64,000 nucleotides of DNA, taken from positions 1 through 64,000 of the forward strand of contig NZ_BARF01000059.1 of assembly GCF_000367365.1 (NCBI RefSeq). The letters run 5' to 3'. The position numbers and the translations under genes are program-made. Of the stretch, positions 1-9,317 are shown piece by piece. Position 1 is the stretch's first letter. Each line of letters begins with the position of its first letter. This DNA is from Streptomyces prunicolor NBRC 13075 (GTDB lineage: Bacteria; Actinomycetota; Actinomycetes; Streptomycetales; Streptomycetaceae). The notes under the pieces are model-generated. The model saw only the letters and a list, made by a program, of their open reading frames with translations, was not told the DNA's origin and made no database searches.

Positions 1-46
1 GGAACGGGTTCCGGGTGATCCGGGCGACGGTCCGCGGCTCACTGGG

Positions 47-595
47 TCAGCTACTGATCCACTGGCACATGAGCGTCGGCCCGAACCCGGTGGTGGCGGA
101 GGTGTTGAGGGCGCCGCCGCTGTTCTGCCAAGCGACGAGTTCGACGTAGTCACCGACGCTCAACGCCTGCGAGGTGGATACGCCCCCGCACCAGGAGTTG
201 GAGGCGAACCCCGGGGCCTGGACAACGCCGCCGCGGGCGTTGGCGCCGTTGACGTTGATTCCCAGCTTCCTGTTGCCGGTGGCGCTGGTGGCGATCGCCG
301 CGGTGCCCAGGAGCAGGTAGGTGCCGGCGACCTGGATGGTGTAGCGGGAGGTGTTGGTGCTGGTGCTGTGCCCGTTGTCGCTGTCGTAGTCCTCCGTGTC
401 CAGGGTCAGCGGGATGTCGGCCGTCCCGGTCGCGAGGGACTGAGCGCTGGACGCGTACCCCTTGAACCTCGGCACACCGTTGGTGCCGGAGCCCATGAGG
501 AAATCCATGGTGGCCTTGATCTGCGCGGCCCACAGGGCGCCGGTCAGATAGTTGCCGGGCGCCTCGCTGGCTGAGACTGGCACCGTGCGGGTCAC
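47..595 (-). CDS. Tail tip / fibre protein with C1q-like fold
   Basis: 182-aa protein, probably a virion receptor-binding or tip protein. The N-terminal 40 residues are helical and fit an attachment segment. The rest is Thr/Gly/Asn-rich and beta-strand-like, with a YTIQVAGTYLLLG segment near residue 90 that resembles the central strand pattern of C1q/TNF-like jelly-roll tips of phage fibres. It ends in CQWISS. It starts 16 bp after the large minor tail protein stops and is the last complete gene of the virion module here. The position in the tail operon is solid; the C1q-like assignment rests on pattern only and no enzyme motif is visible. Confidence 0.6.
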   Translation of the reverse strand: MTRTVPVSASEAPGNYLTGALWAAQIKATMDFLMGSGTNGVPRFKGYASSAQSLATGTADIPLTLDTEDYDSDNGHSTSTNTSRYTIQVAGTYLLLGTAAIATSATGNRKLGINVNGANARGGVVQAPGFASNSWCGGVSTSQALSVGDYVELVAWQNSGGALNTSATTGFGPTLMCQWISS

Positions 596-610
596 GGGAA
601 CCTCCGATGG

Positions 611-3600
611 TCAGTAGGCGAAGGCGATGTTGTCGAACTGGCAGACGGAGTCCCATGTCGTCGGGTCCGTCGTCCCTGCGGGCAGCGGTTCACAGACGGT
701 GTCGCCCGTCGTGTGGGATTTGGTGGTGGCTGCGGTGAGGGTGATGACCGCGGTCGTCCAGCCCGCGCTGGTGGCGGCGACCGACTGCACCGTGACGGTC
801 TCCTGGTTGGCCGTGTTCTGGCCGAGGACGAGCTGCTGACCGGAGGCGAGCTGCGCGGCGAGCGCGTTGGTGTTGTCGTGACTCGCGTTGACCGTGATCG
901 TGGTGACGCCCGAGCTGGGCGACGTCGCCAGCGTGGTGTGCCAGGCGCCGAAAATGCCGTACGGGGTCAGGTCCGCGGGACTGCACTGGAGCGTCTGCGC
1001 TGCTTCGTTGTCGTCCCCGAAGTCCCACTGGATGTTCTCGACGAAGCAGTCGACCTGCGTGACAGCGCCTCCGGGCGTCCGGCGCATCAGCCGGACGCGT
1101 GTGCCGAGTTCCAGCGACAGGCACACGGGCCACAGCGCGGGAAGCGCCGAGGGATGCAGCTTGACCGAGGTGACGCGCTGCGCGGGCTGCTTGTACCTCG
1201 AGATGAGGTAACCGGCCGCGTCCTGGCACTCGTTGGGATCCCCCGAGTTGATCGTGCGCGTCATCGTCCGGGCGAAGTAGCTCGAGAGTGAGGTGTCGTC
1301 TGTCGCGTAGAAATTTTGGCTGGTGCCCTCCTGCGTGACCGTGACCTGGTTGGACAGGTGGGTGCTGTCGTAGTCCAGCTCGCAGCTCTCGTACGGCCAC
1401 TCGCCGGCGTTCTCGCCGAACACGTAGACCGGCGTCGTGGCGTTGTAGCGGGCCGAGCGCGCCTTGAACTGAAGGGCCCCGGCGCGGTCCACAAAGTGGG
1501 CGCCATTCTCGGTGTCGACGACGCCCTGGAGCGCGGTCATCGCGTCCTGGCCGTCGATCGCGGCCGGCCCCATGTTCGTGGTGAGACCGGTCTGGAGCCC
1601 GTACGCCCCGGAGTATCCCGCGTAGCGGAGGATCCGGGCGTACCGCGCGTCGGACGACTCGCCTGCGCACGCCGATTTCCACGCCGCGTACAAGTTGGTG
1701 ATCTGGCTGGCGCTCTGGGCGATGTTCGCGAACTCCGCGACGAAGGAAATGTCTCCCTTGAAGTTGTACGTCGTACCGTTACCCACGGTCGCGTCGACGA
1801 AGCCGCCTACGTTGTCGCTGATCAGCCCGGTGGGGGTGTTGGTGGACGGCACGCTCCCGATGTACGCGGCGGTGGCGCCGTCTTGCGAGACGAAGACCTG
1901 CCCCGTGGCCTGGTTGTAGCCGAACCACAGGAGATGCCAGTCGCCGTCAACGCAGTTCGTGGCGCCCCCGAAGAGGGTCGCTGTGCCTGCGCCCGTCGGG
2001 CCCTGGATCCAGAAGTTCGGCTTGCCGGCGGTGTCGAGGTAGACGTAGATGTGGCTGCCCGACGGGCCGCCGCCGGACCGCTGCCGGTCGGTGCACGACC
2101 ACAGGAACGCGAACACTGTCGGCATCGGCCCCGTGTACCGGAACGCGATGACCCTGGACCAGGACGTCGGGTCGGCCGGGCCGACGATGCCGGCGGTGGA
2201 CAGCCGGATGAACGTCGCGCCACCGGTGATCAGGTTGGTTCCGGGGTTGGAGTTGTTGATCGTGGCGACCGTGCCGCTCGACCCGGTGTAGACGCCAGTG
2301 GCGTCCGTTGCGGTGATCGCATTCCCGAACGTCAGTGAGCCAGCGCCGTATTTGCTGATGCCGAGCTGGGCAGGCGGATTGGTTCCGGTCCAGTCGGTCA
2401 CCGTCGTGGAGTCGGCGGGGTCGTCCAGGCGGTACACGAACCGCGGGCTCAGGCTGTTGATCTCCTGGGTGAGGGAGTCCTGCAGCTGCTGCTGGGAGAG
2501 CAGGCTGAACGTGTCCACGGCCGTGGGCTGCACGGTCCCGTAGGTTCCGCTGTCGTCCCATTGCGAGGGCCAGCGCTCCGTCCAGCCCGCGTAGACGGGG
2601 TACCAGACTCCTGGTGCCTGCCACGTGGTGGCGGTAGAGCCCTTCTCCAACTGCCAGGCGTCGACCTGCACGCTGCAGGTGGCCGCAGCGGTAGCGGCGA
2701 CAGCGGCACCCACATCCATACCCGCCGCGTTGGCCGGTGCGGTCGCCGTCAGGGTGAGGAGGGTCCAGCCGGCTGTTGTCGAGCCCGTGAGCGCCGTCGA
2801 GGTGCCGTAGTTGAACGAGGTGGGCGTCGCGCCGCCTCCGGCGGTGTACCAGCCGAAGAAGGCGTAGACCGACAGGCTCGTCGCGGCCGTGACGTCCCGG
2901 ATGCGCAGCTGCACCGTGTATGTACGCCCCGGGATCACACTCCAGCGGGGCGTGTGGCAGATCCGCGTCGTCGCGACAGTGGCGGAGGGGACCGCGAACT
3001 GCATGACGGTCGCGCCCTGCCACGCCGTCGCGGAAGAGACGAAGGAACCTCCGGAGCCATCGGTGCTGGAGAAAATGTCGCTGGTCGCCGAGCTGATGGT
3101 GCCGCTGAATCCGCCCAGGTCGCCTCCGGTGGCCATGACCTGGTCCAGCACGTTGCGGGTGGGCGGCCACTGCGCGCGCCGCCGGTAGGGCTGGTACGGG
3201 GCGATGTGCCCGGCCCAGGGGCCGCCGGCGTTCGTGGGGTCGAGAGCGGAGTCGGTGTCGTCCAGGGTCAGCGACGCCTCTCCCGTCCGGACCTGGTCGG
3301 TTTCGTACTGGCGGCCGCGGCCGACGGACATCGTGCCGCGGGTCCGGTCCGTGACCTCGACATACCTGTCGGTCGGCTGCGTGCCTCCGTTCGCGTTCCA
3401 GAACGCACCCCAACCGTCCTCGATCACGGGCCAGTTGAGATTCAGCTGGCCGTACGCCGACGTGAGGGTGTTGACGTGGTCGATGTACGCGGAGGACGCG
3501 GCTTCGGTGCCGGTGTAGCCGGAGGTGAACTGGAACGTCACGCCGGTCGCCGACCAGCTGTAGGCGATCGTGGCGCGGGTGGTCCACGTGTAGCCGTCCG

Positions 3601-4054
3601 GCGACGTCGCGAACACGAAGCTGCCGGACACCTCCGTGATCCGCCACCACGCATACGAGTAGGCGTCGTACGCCGCCCAGTTCGCGGCGATCGTCGTGGT
3701 GGTGCTGACGCCCGCGTTGACGACCCGGGCCCGGAACACACCGCCCGAGAGGTAGAGGCTGGCCTTGTTGGTGGAGTTCAGGACGACCTCGAAAAAGGTC
3801 TCCGTCCCACCGTTCCCCAGCGGGGCGGGCACGACCCGGGCGTACACGCCGTTAGGGCTTGCCGTGTTGCTGCTCGTGGCGTCCCAGGTGGTCGAGCCGA
3901 GGGCGTAGTACGAGGTCGTGCACGACACCGCGACCCGGTCCAGCGCCGTGTCGAGGGTGACGTTCGGCGACCCGGAAGACGCGTTCCACAGCGCCGTGTT
4001 GAGAGCTGTCCCGCCGAAGAAGTCCCCGAGGTTGGACAGCTTCGGGCTCGGCAC
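611..4054 (-). CDS. Large minor tail protein with LamG-like domains
   Basis: 1147 aa. It lies directly after the tape measure, where siphoviruses encode distal tail and baseplate proteins. Residues about 1-200 and 600-830 look like two concanavalin A/LamG-like beta sandwiches: 'ALWNAS' near the N-terminus, and later 'DGDWHLLWFGYNQATGQVFV', which matches the strand pattern of a LamG domain. Between them is a section with 'TGEASLTLDDTDSALDP', common in actinophage minor tail proteins. The C-terminal 300 residues resemble the baseplate-type part. The start is GTG at 4054, preceded by an AGGTGG ribosome site. Likely roles are adsorption and carbohydrate binding. The exact place in the tail cannot be told. 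Confidence 0.75.
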   Translation of the reverse strand: MPSPKLSNLGDFFGGTALNTALWNASSGSPNVTLDTALDRVAVSCTTSYYALGSTTWDATSSNTASPNGVYARVVPAPLGNGGTETFFEVVLNSTNKASLYLSGGVFRARVVNAGVSTTTTIAANWAAYDAYSYAWWRITEVSGSFVFATSPDGYTWTTRATIAYSWSATGVTFQFTSGYTGTEAASSAYIDHVNTLTSAYGQLNLNWPVIEDGWGAFWNANGGTQPTDRYVEVTDRTRGTMSVGRGRQYETDQVRTGEASLTLDDTDSALDPTNAGGPWAGHIAPYQPYRRRAQWPPTRNVLDQVMATGGDLGGFSGTISSATSDIFSSTDGSGGSFVSSATAWQGATVMQFAVPSATVATTRICHTPRWSVIPGRTYTVQLRIRDVTAATSLSVYAFFGWYTAGGGATPTSFNYGTSTALTGSTTAGWTLLTLTATAPANAAGMDVGAAVAATAAATCSVQVDAWQLEKGSTATTWQAPGVWYPVYAGWTERWPSQWDDSGTYGTVQPTAVDTFSLLSQQQLQDSLTQEINSLSPRFVYRLDDPADSTTVTDWTGTNPPAQLGISKYGAGSLTFGNAITATDATGVYTGSSGTVATINNSNPGTNLITGGATFIRLSTAGIVGPADPTSWSRVIAFRYTGPMPTVFAFLWSCTDRQRSGGGPSGSHIYVYLDTAGKPNFWIQGPTGAGTATLFGGATNCVDGDWHLLWFGYNQATGQVFVSQDGATAAYIGSVPSTNTPTGLISDNVGGFVDATVGNGTTYNFKGDISFVAEFANIAQSASQITNLYAAWKSACAGESSDARYARILRYAGYSGAYGLQTGLTTNMGPAAIDGQDAMTALQGVVDTENGAHFVDRAGALQFKARSARYNATTPVYVFGENAGEWPYESCELDYDSTHLSNQVTVTQEGTSQNFYATDDTSLSSYFARTMTRTINSGDPNECQDAAGYLISRYKQPAQRVTSVKLHPSALPALWPVCLSLELGTRVRLMRRTPGGAVTQVDCFVENIQWDFGDDNEAAQTLQCSPADLTPYGIFGAWHTTLATSPSSGVTTITVNASHDNTNALAAQLASGQQLVLGQNTANQETVTVQSVAATSAGWTTAVITLTAATTKSHTTGDTVCEPLPAGTTDPTTWDSVCQFDNIAFAY

Positions 4055-4104
4055 CAGGCACCACCTATCCGGCGCCCGGCGGCGCCCTCACTCTCATCGA
4101 CTGG

Positions 4105-7100
4105 TCAGCGGTTGTACGGCGGGTACGTCAGGGGGTTGCGCATGCCGCGCTGCAGGAACGACTTCTCGACGTCCTTCGCCAGGCCGTCCACCGTGGCCAC
4201 GCTGCCCTGGACCTGAAAGTGGAAGTGGTTGTGGGTGACGGCCCCACCCCCTCCGGCGCCGGCCAGACCCAGGCCGGCGCCGGTGAACTGGCCCGCGCCG
4301 GTGACCGATCCGGCGAGGCGTCGCACGGCGCCGGCGGCGTGGTGCGCGTTGCGGTCGACACCCGCCGCGAGGCCTTTGGGGATCCACTGGCCGATGGACG
4401 CGAACACCTGCGAGGGCGACTTGATCTTGAGAGCCCGTTTGATCGCTGCGGCCATGACCTTGGCGATCCGAGTCATCTGCTTCTCGATCGCCTTTTCCTG
4501 GCTCTGGAGCCCCCTGACCAGTCCTTGCGCCGATTTGATGCCGGCCGAGTACATCGAGTCGGCGACCGCCTTGCCCGCCGACGTCGCTGCGGACTGGGTG
4601 GTCTTCTGCAGGGAGTTGATCTGCTGGATCTGCCCCTTCGACGCCCCCGCCAGGGCGGCCGCCGTCGCGCCGCCCGAGTCGACGCCGGCACTCGCGATCT
4701 GCTCGATCAGGGACGCGGACAGGCCCTTCTTCTTCAACGCCTGCAGCTGCGCGGCGAACTGCGTCGCTTTCTGCATCTGGTCGCGCATCTTGTTGACCAC
4801 GTCGGCGGCCGTGAGCGCGAACCCCTCCTGCGGGGCGTCCGTCACGATGGAGAAGCCCTGCATCACACCGGAGGCGACGTTCTTTACCTCGTCCGACCAG
4901 GACTTCTGCAACGCGGCGAGCTTCGACTGGGCGCTCTTGAGCTTCGCGGCGACCGAATCACGCTTGGCCGCGAGCCCTCGCATCAGGGAGTCTTCCTTGC
5001 GAGCGTACGACTCGAGGCGCTTGAGGGTCTTCTCGTGGGACTTCACCCACTTGCTGCTGACGCCCTTGGTGCCCTTGAGGTCGGCGACCCGGTTGTAGGT
5101 CTGGGTCAGCAGCGACTCGACCCTCCGCGTCGCCGCCTTCACCCGGGCCGTCGACCCGGTGAGCCCGTCGACCAGGCCCTCGTTGACGTAGATGCCGAGC
5201 TGCCTGAACACCTTCGACGGCGAAGCGATTCCGAGGGTCCGCGCGAAACCGTCCGACGTCGCCTTGGCCGCCCCCTGCATGGTGGCCACGGCGCCCGGCG
5301 ACCCGGCACGGATACCCTGGGCCAGGCCGTCCATCAGCGCATGACCGGAGTGCAGCGTCCACCCGCTGCCGGAGAACGGGCCCCATTCGGCCGGGCTGTG
5401 GGGGAACAGTCCGGAGACGTGGGACAGGACGCTGTGGGCCGCGTCGGCCACCGGGCCGAGCATCGATTTGATGCCGTTGAGGAAGCCCTTCAGCAGAGAC
5501 CGGCCCGCCGAGTACAGGTAGGAGCCGAGCTGGCCGAGCGCCGCCTTGGCCCTACCCGGCAGGCTGCGGACCCACGTCACGGCTTCCATGGCCTTGGAGA
5601 CCGTCGACGTCTTGAAGGAACGCCAGGCAGAAGCCGCCCGGGATGCGAGCCCGCTTCCGAGGCCGGCGAGCCAGTGGTAGATCCGCCCCGGCAGCCCCGC
5701 AACCCAGTTGACCAGGCTCGTCAGGACGTTGACGGTTCCGTGATACATCGACGACGCACCGGACTTGATCTTGTCCCAGTGCTTGACGATGTACAGGACC
5801 GCAAGCCCGATCGGCCCGGTCAGGATCGCCAGCAGCAGCGGCCAGTGGCCCTTGACCCAGTCGACGACCCAGCCGACCGCGTCAGCGATGCCCTTGAACG
5901 CCGTCTTGCAGAGATCCCGGAACCAGGCGACGTGGTTGTAGGCGTAGATCAGGCCCACCACCAGCGCCGCAATAGCCAGAACAACCAGGCCGAGCGGGCT
6001 GGCGGCCTGGGCCGCGTTGAGGAGCCACTGACCGATCGCAGCCGCCTTCTCGGCGATCGCCGCCCCGATCAGCTTCGCCTTCTCGATGGTCCAGGCGATC
6101 GCCGAGCGTGCTGCCGCGAGCGTGGCCCGGGCGACGTTCCGGGCGAGAGTGAGCGCGGCCCGGCCCGCCACCTTCATCGCGTTCCCAGCGGCCGTGACAC
6201 CGCGGGCCATGCCCGCCCAAGCGGCACGCCCGGCCTTCGCTGCGGCCCCCGCGACGCTCCTGCCCATCCTGACGGCGGCCCGGCCCGTCGCGCTCAGCGC
6301 TCTGCCCGCGGCCCGGACGCTGCGGGTGAGGCCGGACATCGTGGCCCGGCCTGCCTTGGCCACCGCGCTCCCGATGCTCCGGCCGACGCCGGCGATGCCC
6401 CGGCCGGCCGCCTTGATGCCACGCACGGAGCCGTCGAAGCCCTTACGCAGAGCGCCCCCGAAGCTCCCGGCCTTCCCGGAGAACGCCGAGCCGGCTACCT
6501 GCGCGGACCTGAAGCCCTGAACGACCCGGGCGGCACCCTTGGCGGCTCCCACGCCCATCTTCCCGAAGGCCACAACGGTCTTCCCGGCACTCATGGCGAG
6601 CTTCGCCGCGTAGGCGACCACCGAAAGGGCCAGGATGCCGCCGATGACCCCGGCGAGAGCGGTAGCAGCGGTCTTGTGCTTCCCGAACCAGTCGACGATC
6701 TTGATGACGACGGGGAGGAGCTTCGTGCCGATCTCGATCGCCAGCACGGAGATGGTCTGCTTCGCCTTGGCCAGCCGGACGTTGAACAGCTTCTGAGTGG
6801 CGTCCCAGCCCTCCACGTCTTTGCTGGCGTGGTTGAACGATCCACTGACCTTCTTGACGCGATCCTTGAAACCCTCGGTGTTCTCACCTGTCAACTGCAG
6901 GGTCGTATTCAGGCCGATGGCGCCACCGGTGAGCTTTTTAACCGCTTCAGTGTATGTCTGGGCGCTCGGTCCACCCTTTTTCAATTCAGCCGAAAAACCC
7001 TTGGTTTTATTTTGAAGGGTGGCGTACTGCGACAAAAGGTTCGCCTGGTCCGGCGGGAGCGCCTTGAGCGCCTTGCGCCAGTCGCCGACACTAAGACTTC

Positions 7101-8094
7101 CCTTGGAATAGGACTGGGCCAGGCCCTGAATACTTTTGGGCATGCTCTTGACCATCAGGTCCGCGTCTTTCGCGGCCTGCTTGGTTTTGTTGAAAGCCGA
7201 GAGGAGGACGGTGCCGGACTTTCCCATCTTCGACAGCACGGTCTGCGAAAGAAGGTCAAGCGTGCCGGTCAGGCCACGCTTGCCAAGGTGCGTGGACACG
7301 TCCGTCGAGGACAGGCCCAACCGCTGCATTTCTTGGATCGCGACATTATTCGGGGCCGCCAGCTGCCTGATGGTGGAAGCGAGTTCCTGAGTTCCTTCAC
7401 GCGCCGAGGTACCGTGCTGCGTGAGCGTGGCCAGCGCGCCGCCGACCTCGCCGAACGAAATCTTGTTCGCTGAGGCAATAGGCAGCACCGTAGACAAGGA
7501 AGAGGCGAATTCTTCCATCGTCATTTTGCCCTCGCCCGCAGCAGTTTTCATTCCATTCATTACGCGAACGGATTCTGTTGCCTTGAGGTGATAGCTCGCC
7601 ATAACGCTGGTCATGGCGTTAGTGACCGAGTCAAGCGACGCGTTTTCCTCGCGCGCTCCCTGCGCCGCCGCTTTCAGAACCTTCAGGCCGTCCGCACCGC
7701 GATACCCGGCCTTTTCGACCTGGTACATGCCCTCGGTCAAGTTGTGCCAGTCGGTGCCGGTGCCCTTGGCGATGTCGAGAATGCCCGCACGGACCGTGGC
7801 CAGGCCCTTGACGGTCTCCCCGGCCGCCGTGTGCAGGACCATCGTCTGGGCCTCGAAGTCCCCGGCCATCTTCACCGAGGCAACGGCAACGCCAGCGCCG
7901 ATGAGAGAGACGGATTTGCCCATACGGGCCATGCCCGCGAAGGCCGTGGCCCCCGCCGCTTTCATGCCTGCGGCGGTCCCGTTGACCTGGGCTCGGGCCT
8001 CGCGCATCGTGGCGCGGAGCTGGGTGATGTCACCCAGGAACCGCGCGACAACAGGAGGAAGAAGCCCTCCTCCGCCACCACCGCCACCGCTCAC
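4105..8094 (-). CDS. Tail tape measure protein
   Basis: 1329 aa from a GTG at 8094, chosen because AAGGCGG lies 8 nt upstream; the in-frame GTG at 8115 would sit on that site. The N-terminal 400 residues resemble the TP901-type core (helical, 'MAGDFEAQTMVLHTAAGE'). Hydrophobic stretches follow near residues 490-520 and 690-770. The C-terminal third has two copies of the typical 'SPS-VF' signature (IASPSKVF, IKSPSQVF), seen in many tape measures. This length predicts a tail of roughly 200 nm by the usual 0.15 nm per residue. No peptidase or lysozyme domain is evident. Codons in about 6880-7620 are far richer in A/T than the rest, suggesting a recombinant origin. Confidence 0.92.
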   Translation of the reverse strand: MSGGGGGGGGLLPPVVARFLGDITQLRATMREARAQVNGTAAGMKAAGATAFAGMARMGKSVSLIGAGVAVASVKMAGDFEAQTMVLHTAAGETVKGLATVRAGILDIAKGTGTDWHNLTEGMYQVEKAGYRGADGLKVLKAAAQGAREENASLDSVTNAMTSVMASYHLKATESVRVMNGMKTAAGEGKMTMEEFASSLSTVLPIASANKISFGEVGGALATLTQHGTSAREGTQELASTIRQLAAPNNVAIQEMQRLGLSSTDVSTHLGKRGLTGTLDLLSQTVLSKMGKSGTVLLSAFNKTKQAAKDADLMVKSMPKSIQGLAQSYSKGSLSVGDWRKALKALPPDQANLLSQYATLQNKTKGFSAELKKGGPSAQTYTEAVKKLTGGAIGLNTTLQLTGENTEGFKDRVKKVSGSFNHASKDVEGWDATQKLFNVRLAKAKQTISVLAIEIGTKLLPVVIKIVDWFGKHKTAATALAGVIGGILALSVVAYAAKLAMSAGKTVVAFGKMGVGAAKGAARVVQGFRSAQVAGSAFSGKAGSFGGALRKGFDGSVRGIKAAGRGIAGVGRSIGSAVAKAGRATMSGLTRSVRAAGRALSATGRAAVRMGRSVAGAAAKAGRAAWAGMARGVTAAGNAMKVAGRAALTLARNVARATLAAARSAIAWTIEKAKLIGAAIAEKAAAIGQWLLNAAQAASPLGLVVLAIAALVVGLIYAYNHVAWFRDLCKTAFKGIADAVGWVVDWVKGHWPLLLAILTGPIGLAVLYIVKHWDKIKSGASSMYHGTVNVLTSLVNWVAGLPGRIYHWLAGLGSGLASRAASAWRSFKTSTVSKAMEAVTWVRSLPGRAKAALGQLGSYLYSAGRSLLKGFLNGIKSMLGPVADAAHSVLSHVSGLFPHSPAEWGPFSGSGWTLHSGHALMDGLAQGIRAGSPGAVATMQGAAKATSDGFARTLGIASPSKVFRQLGIYVNEGLVDGLTGSTARVKAATRRVESLLTQTYNRVADLKGTKGVSSKWVKSHEKTLKRLESYARKEDSLMRGLAAKRDSVAAKLKSAQSKLAALQKSWSDEVKNVASGVMQGFSIVTDAPQEGFALTAADVVNKMRDQMQKATQFAAQLQALKKKGLSASLIEQIASAGVDSGGATAAALAGASKGQIQQINSLQKTTQSAATSAGKAVADSMYSAGIKSAQGLVRGLQSQEKAIEKQMTRIAKVMAAAIKRALKIKSPSQVFASIGQWIPKGLAAGVDRNAHHAAGAVRRLAGSVTGAGQFTGAGLGLAGAGGGGAVTHNHFHFQVQGSVATVDGLAKDVEKSFLQRGMRNPLTYPPYNR

Positions 8095-8121
8095 GGCACA
8101 CCGCCTTTCGGGCACAGCGAG

Positions 8122-8161
8122 CAGCCCCTGCGCACGCGCCGGAGCGCCGAGCGAGGGGCTG
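8122..8161 (-). terminator. Hairpin between gp10-like gene and tape measure gene
   Basis: Arms CAGCCCCT (8122-8129) and AGGGGCTG (8154-8161) are perfectly complementary around a 24-nt loop that can itself pair through GCGC runs. There is no U-run. It could be a partial terminator or an RNA-processing stem that sets tape measure expression. Confidence 0.45.
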
Positions 8162-8171
8162 TCGGGGATGG

Positions 8172-8621
8172 TCAGTGAGCGAGTGCTGCTGCCCAGGCGA
8201 GGTGATAGGTGCGGGAGATCGTGCCGGTGACAACCAGCTGCTCGAACGCGGGCTGTACGTACGGGCGCGGGGGTAGCTGGACGCCGCGGCCTGCGGTGCC
8301 GCCGAGCTCCTGGACGCGCCCGTACACGGCGGTTGGGCCGACCTCGGCGAGCCAGCGGCCGAAACCTGCGGGGACCGGTCCGACGACCTTGATGGAGCGG
8401 CGCAGGGTGCCGGTGATCAGGGAGGGCGGGTCACCGGGCGAGGAGGGTGTGGGTGTGCCCTTGGGGTGGCTCGAGGTCGACAGCATCTGTTTGATGGCGC
8501 CCTCGGCCAGGTGCGCGGCCTGCGCGGTCGCCACGCGTGTGGCGCGTTGCAGGTCCCGCTCGAGCGCTATGAGGGCGCCGTTGAGCTCGGAGAGCCCGGT
8601 GATCTGCACGCCTCCAGTCAC
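8172..8621 (-). CDS. HK97 gp10-like head-tail / tail completion protein
   Basis: 149 aa, GTG start with GAGGGGGCGGG upstream. The C-terminal half has the family pattern 'VYGRVQELGG' followed by 'LPPRPYVQPAFEQL', typical of HK97 gp10-like neck proteins, and the middle has the 'LITGTLRRSI' segment. Such proteins join head and tail or complete the tail. In most siphoviruses this gene precedes the tail tube gene; here it lies between the tail assembly chaperone and the tape measure, so it may act in tail rather than neck assembly. Hairpin 8122-8161 follows. Confidence 0.7.
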   Translation of the reverse strand: MTGGVQITGLSELNGALIALERDLQRATRVATAQAAHLAEGAIKQMLSTSSHPKGTPTPSSPGDPPSLITGTLRRSIKVVGPVPAGFGRWLAEVGPTAVYGRVQELGGTAGRGVQLPPRPYVQPAFEQLVVTGTISRTYHLAWAAALAH

Positions 8622-8651
8622 CGGACCCGCCCCCTCTTCGGTGTGAGCGGG

Positions 8652-8906
8652 TCAGCGGCGGGCTTTGCGCTCGGCGTCGCGCTCGGCCTTCTCCCGTGCG
8701 TCCTCGCGGAGTTCGTCGAAGAGGTCCGCGAGGGCGGGGATGGTGTTGTCGAGCCATGCCGGCAGTTCATCGACGACGGACGGCGCCCACCCGTAGCGCT
8801 CGGCGTACCAGACGTAGTCGAGGGCCCGGTCCCAGTCCGTCGCCGGGAACCTGCCGGGAGGCTCACGTCCCTCCAGCCGGGCTTTTACTCGGCGGAGGGC
8901 TCGGTA
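8652..8906 (-). CDS. -1 frameshift extension of the tail assembly chaperone (gpGT-like)
   Basis: 84 codons in the -1 frame relative to the upstream chaperone gene, overlapping its last 22 bp. Beginning around 'YRALRRVKARLEG', it encodes a helical, charged stretch with 'DYVWYAERYGWAP' that ends in a Glu/Arg/Lys-rich tail. It has no ribosome site or start codon of its own, and the reading frame upstream of the junction gives only Arg/Gly-rich nonsense. A run CCCCT at 8906-8910 (frame 0: TCC CCT) would let a proline tRNA slip from CCT to CCC and enter this frame. This matches the lambda gpG/gpGT arrangement. The exact slip site is inferred. Confidence 0.7.
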   Translation of the reverse strand, partial: YRALRRVKARLEGREPPGRFPATDWDRALDYVWYAERYGWAPSVVDELPAWLDNTIPALADLFDELREDAREKAERDAERKARR

Positions 8907-9250
8907 GGGGACAGCGGGTCCGCCACCTGCTGCTCTGTCCGGGCCGGCTGCTCCGGGAAGAGCACCTTGTGCGCTTCCTTGATCGTCTCGTTCTCCTCGA
9001 GGAAGTTGCCGTCCTCCATCGACAGCAGCTCGAGGGACTCTGCGGTCACCGGCAGCGGCAGGGCGTACGACCACGCCGTGATCATCACGGCGAGGACGCC
9101 GTCTGCCATCTCGACCTGCGTGGCCATGGACAGGTCGACGTCCTCGCCGATCGGCACCATCTTCAGTGCCCGCTTCTTGTCGCCGCGGCGCAGCGTTGCA
9201 GGGTCGCGGAGTTCGACCCATTCTCCGGATGGCAGGGCGATACGGGACAT
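8885..9250 (-). CDS. Tail assembly chaperone (gpG-like)
   Basis: 121 aa. It binds the tape measure during tail assembly in the known systems. The start is ATG 9250, with AGGAGA 6 nt upstream; an in-frame GTG 48 bp further up has no such site. The sequence opens 'MSRIALPSGEWVELRDP' and is acidic towards its end. Place (between tail tube and tape measure), size and the overlapping -1 frame ORF define it, because the sequence family is poorly conserved. It stops with TAA at 8885-8887, 18 bp beyond the presumed slip site. Confidence 0.8.
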   Translation of the reverse strand: MSRIALPSGEWVELRDPATLRRGDKKRALKMVPIGEDVDLSMATQVEMADGVLAVMITAWSYALPLPVTAESLELLSMEDGNFLEENETIKEAHKVLFPEQPARTEQQVADPLSPTEPSAE

Positions 9251-9317
9251 GTCTTCTCCTGGTGAGGGTGTGAGGGTGGGAAGGGCTACTGCGGCCATAG
9301 GTGAGTGGCCGGAGGGA

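Noticed and set aside
1..42. Start of another minus-strand gene at GTG 42
   Set aside because: Fourteen open codons only, no ribosome site, and cut by the edge, so it cannot be supported.
4219..7473. Plus-strand open frame of over 1000 codons in the tape measure gene
   Set aside because: Arg/Gly/Leu-rich antisense frame typical of high-GC DNA; the minus frame is clearly the tape measure protein.
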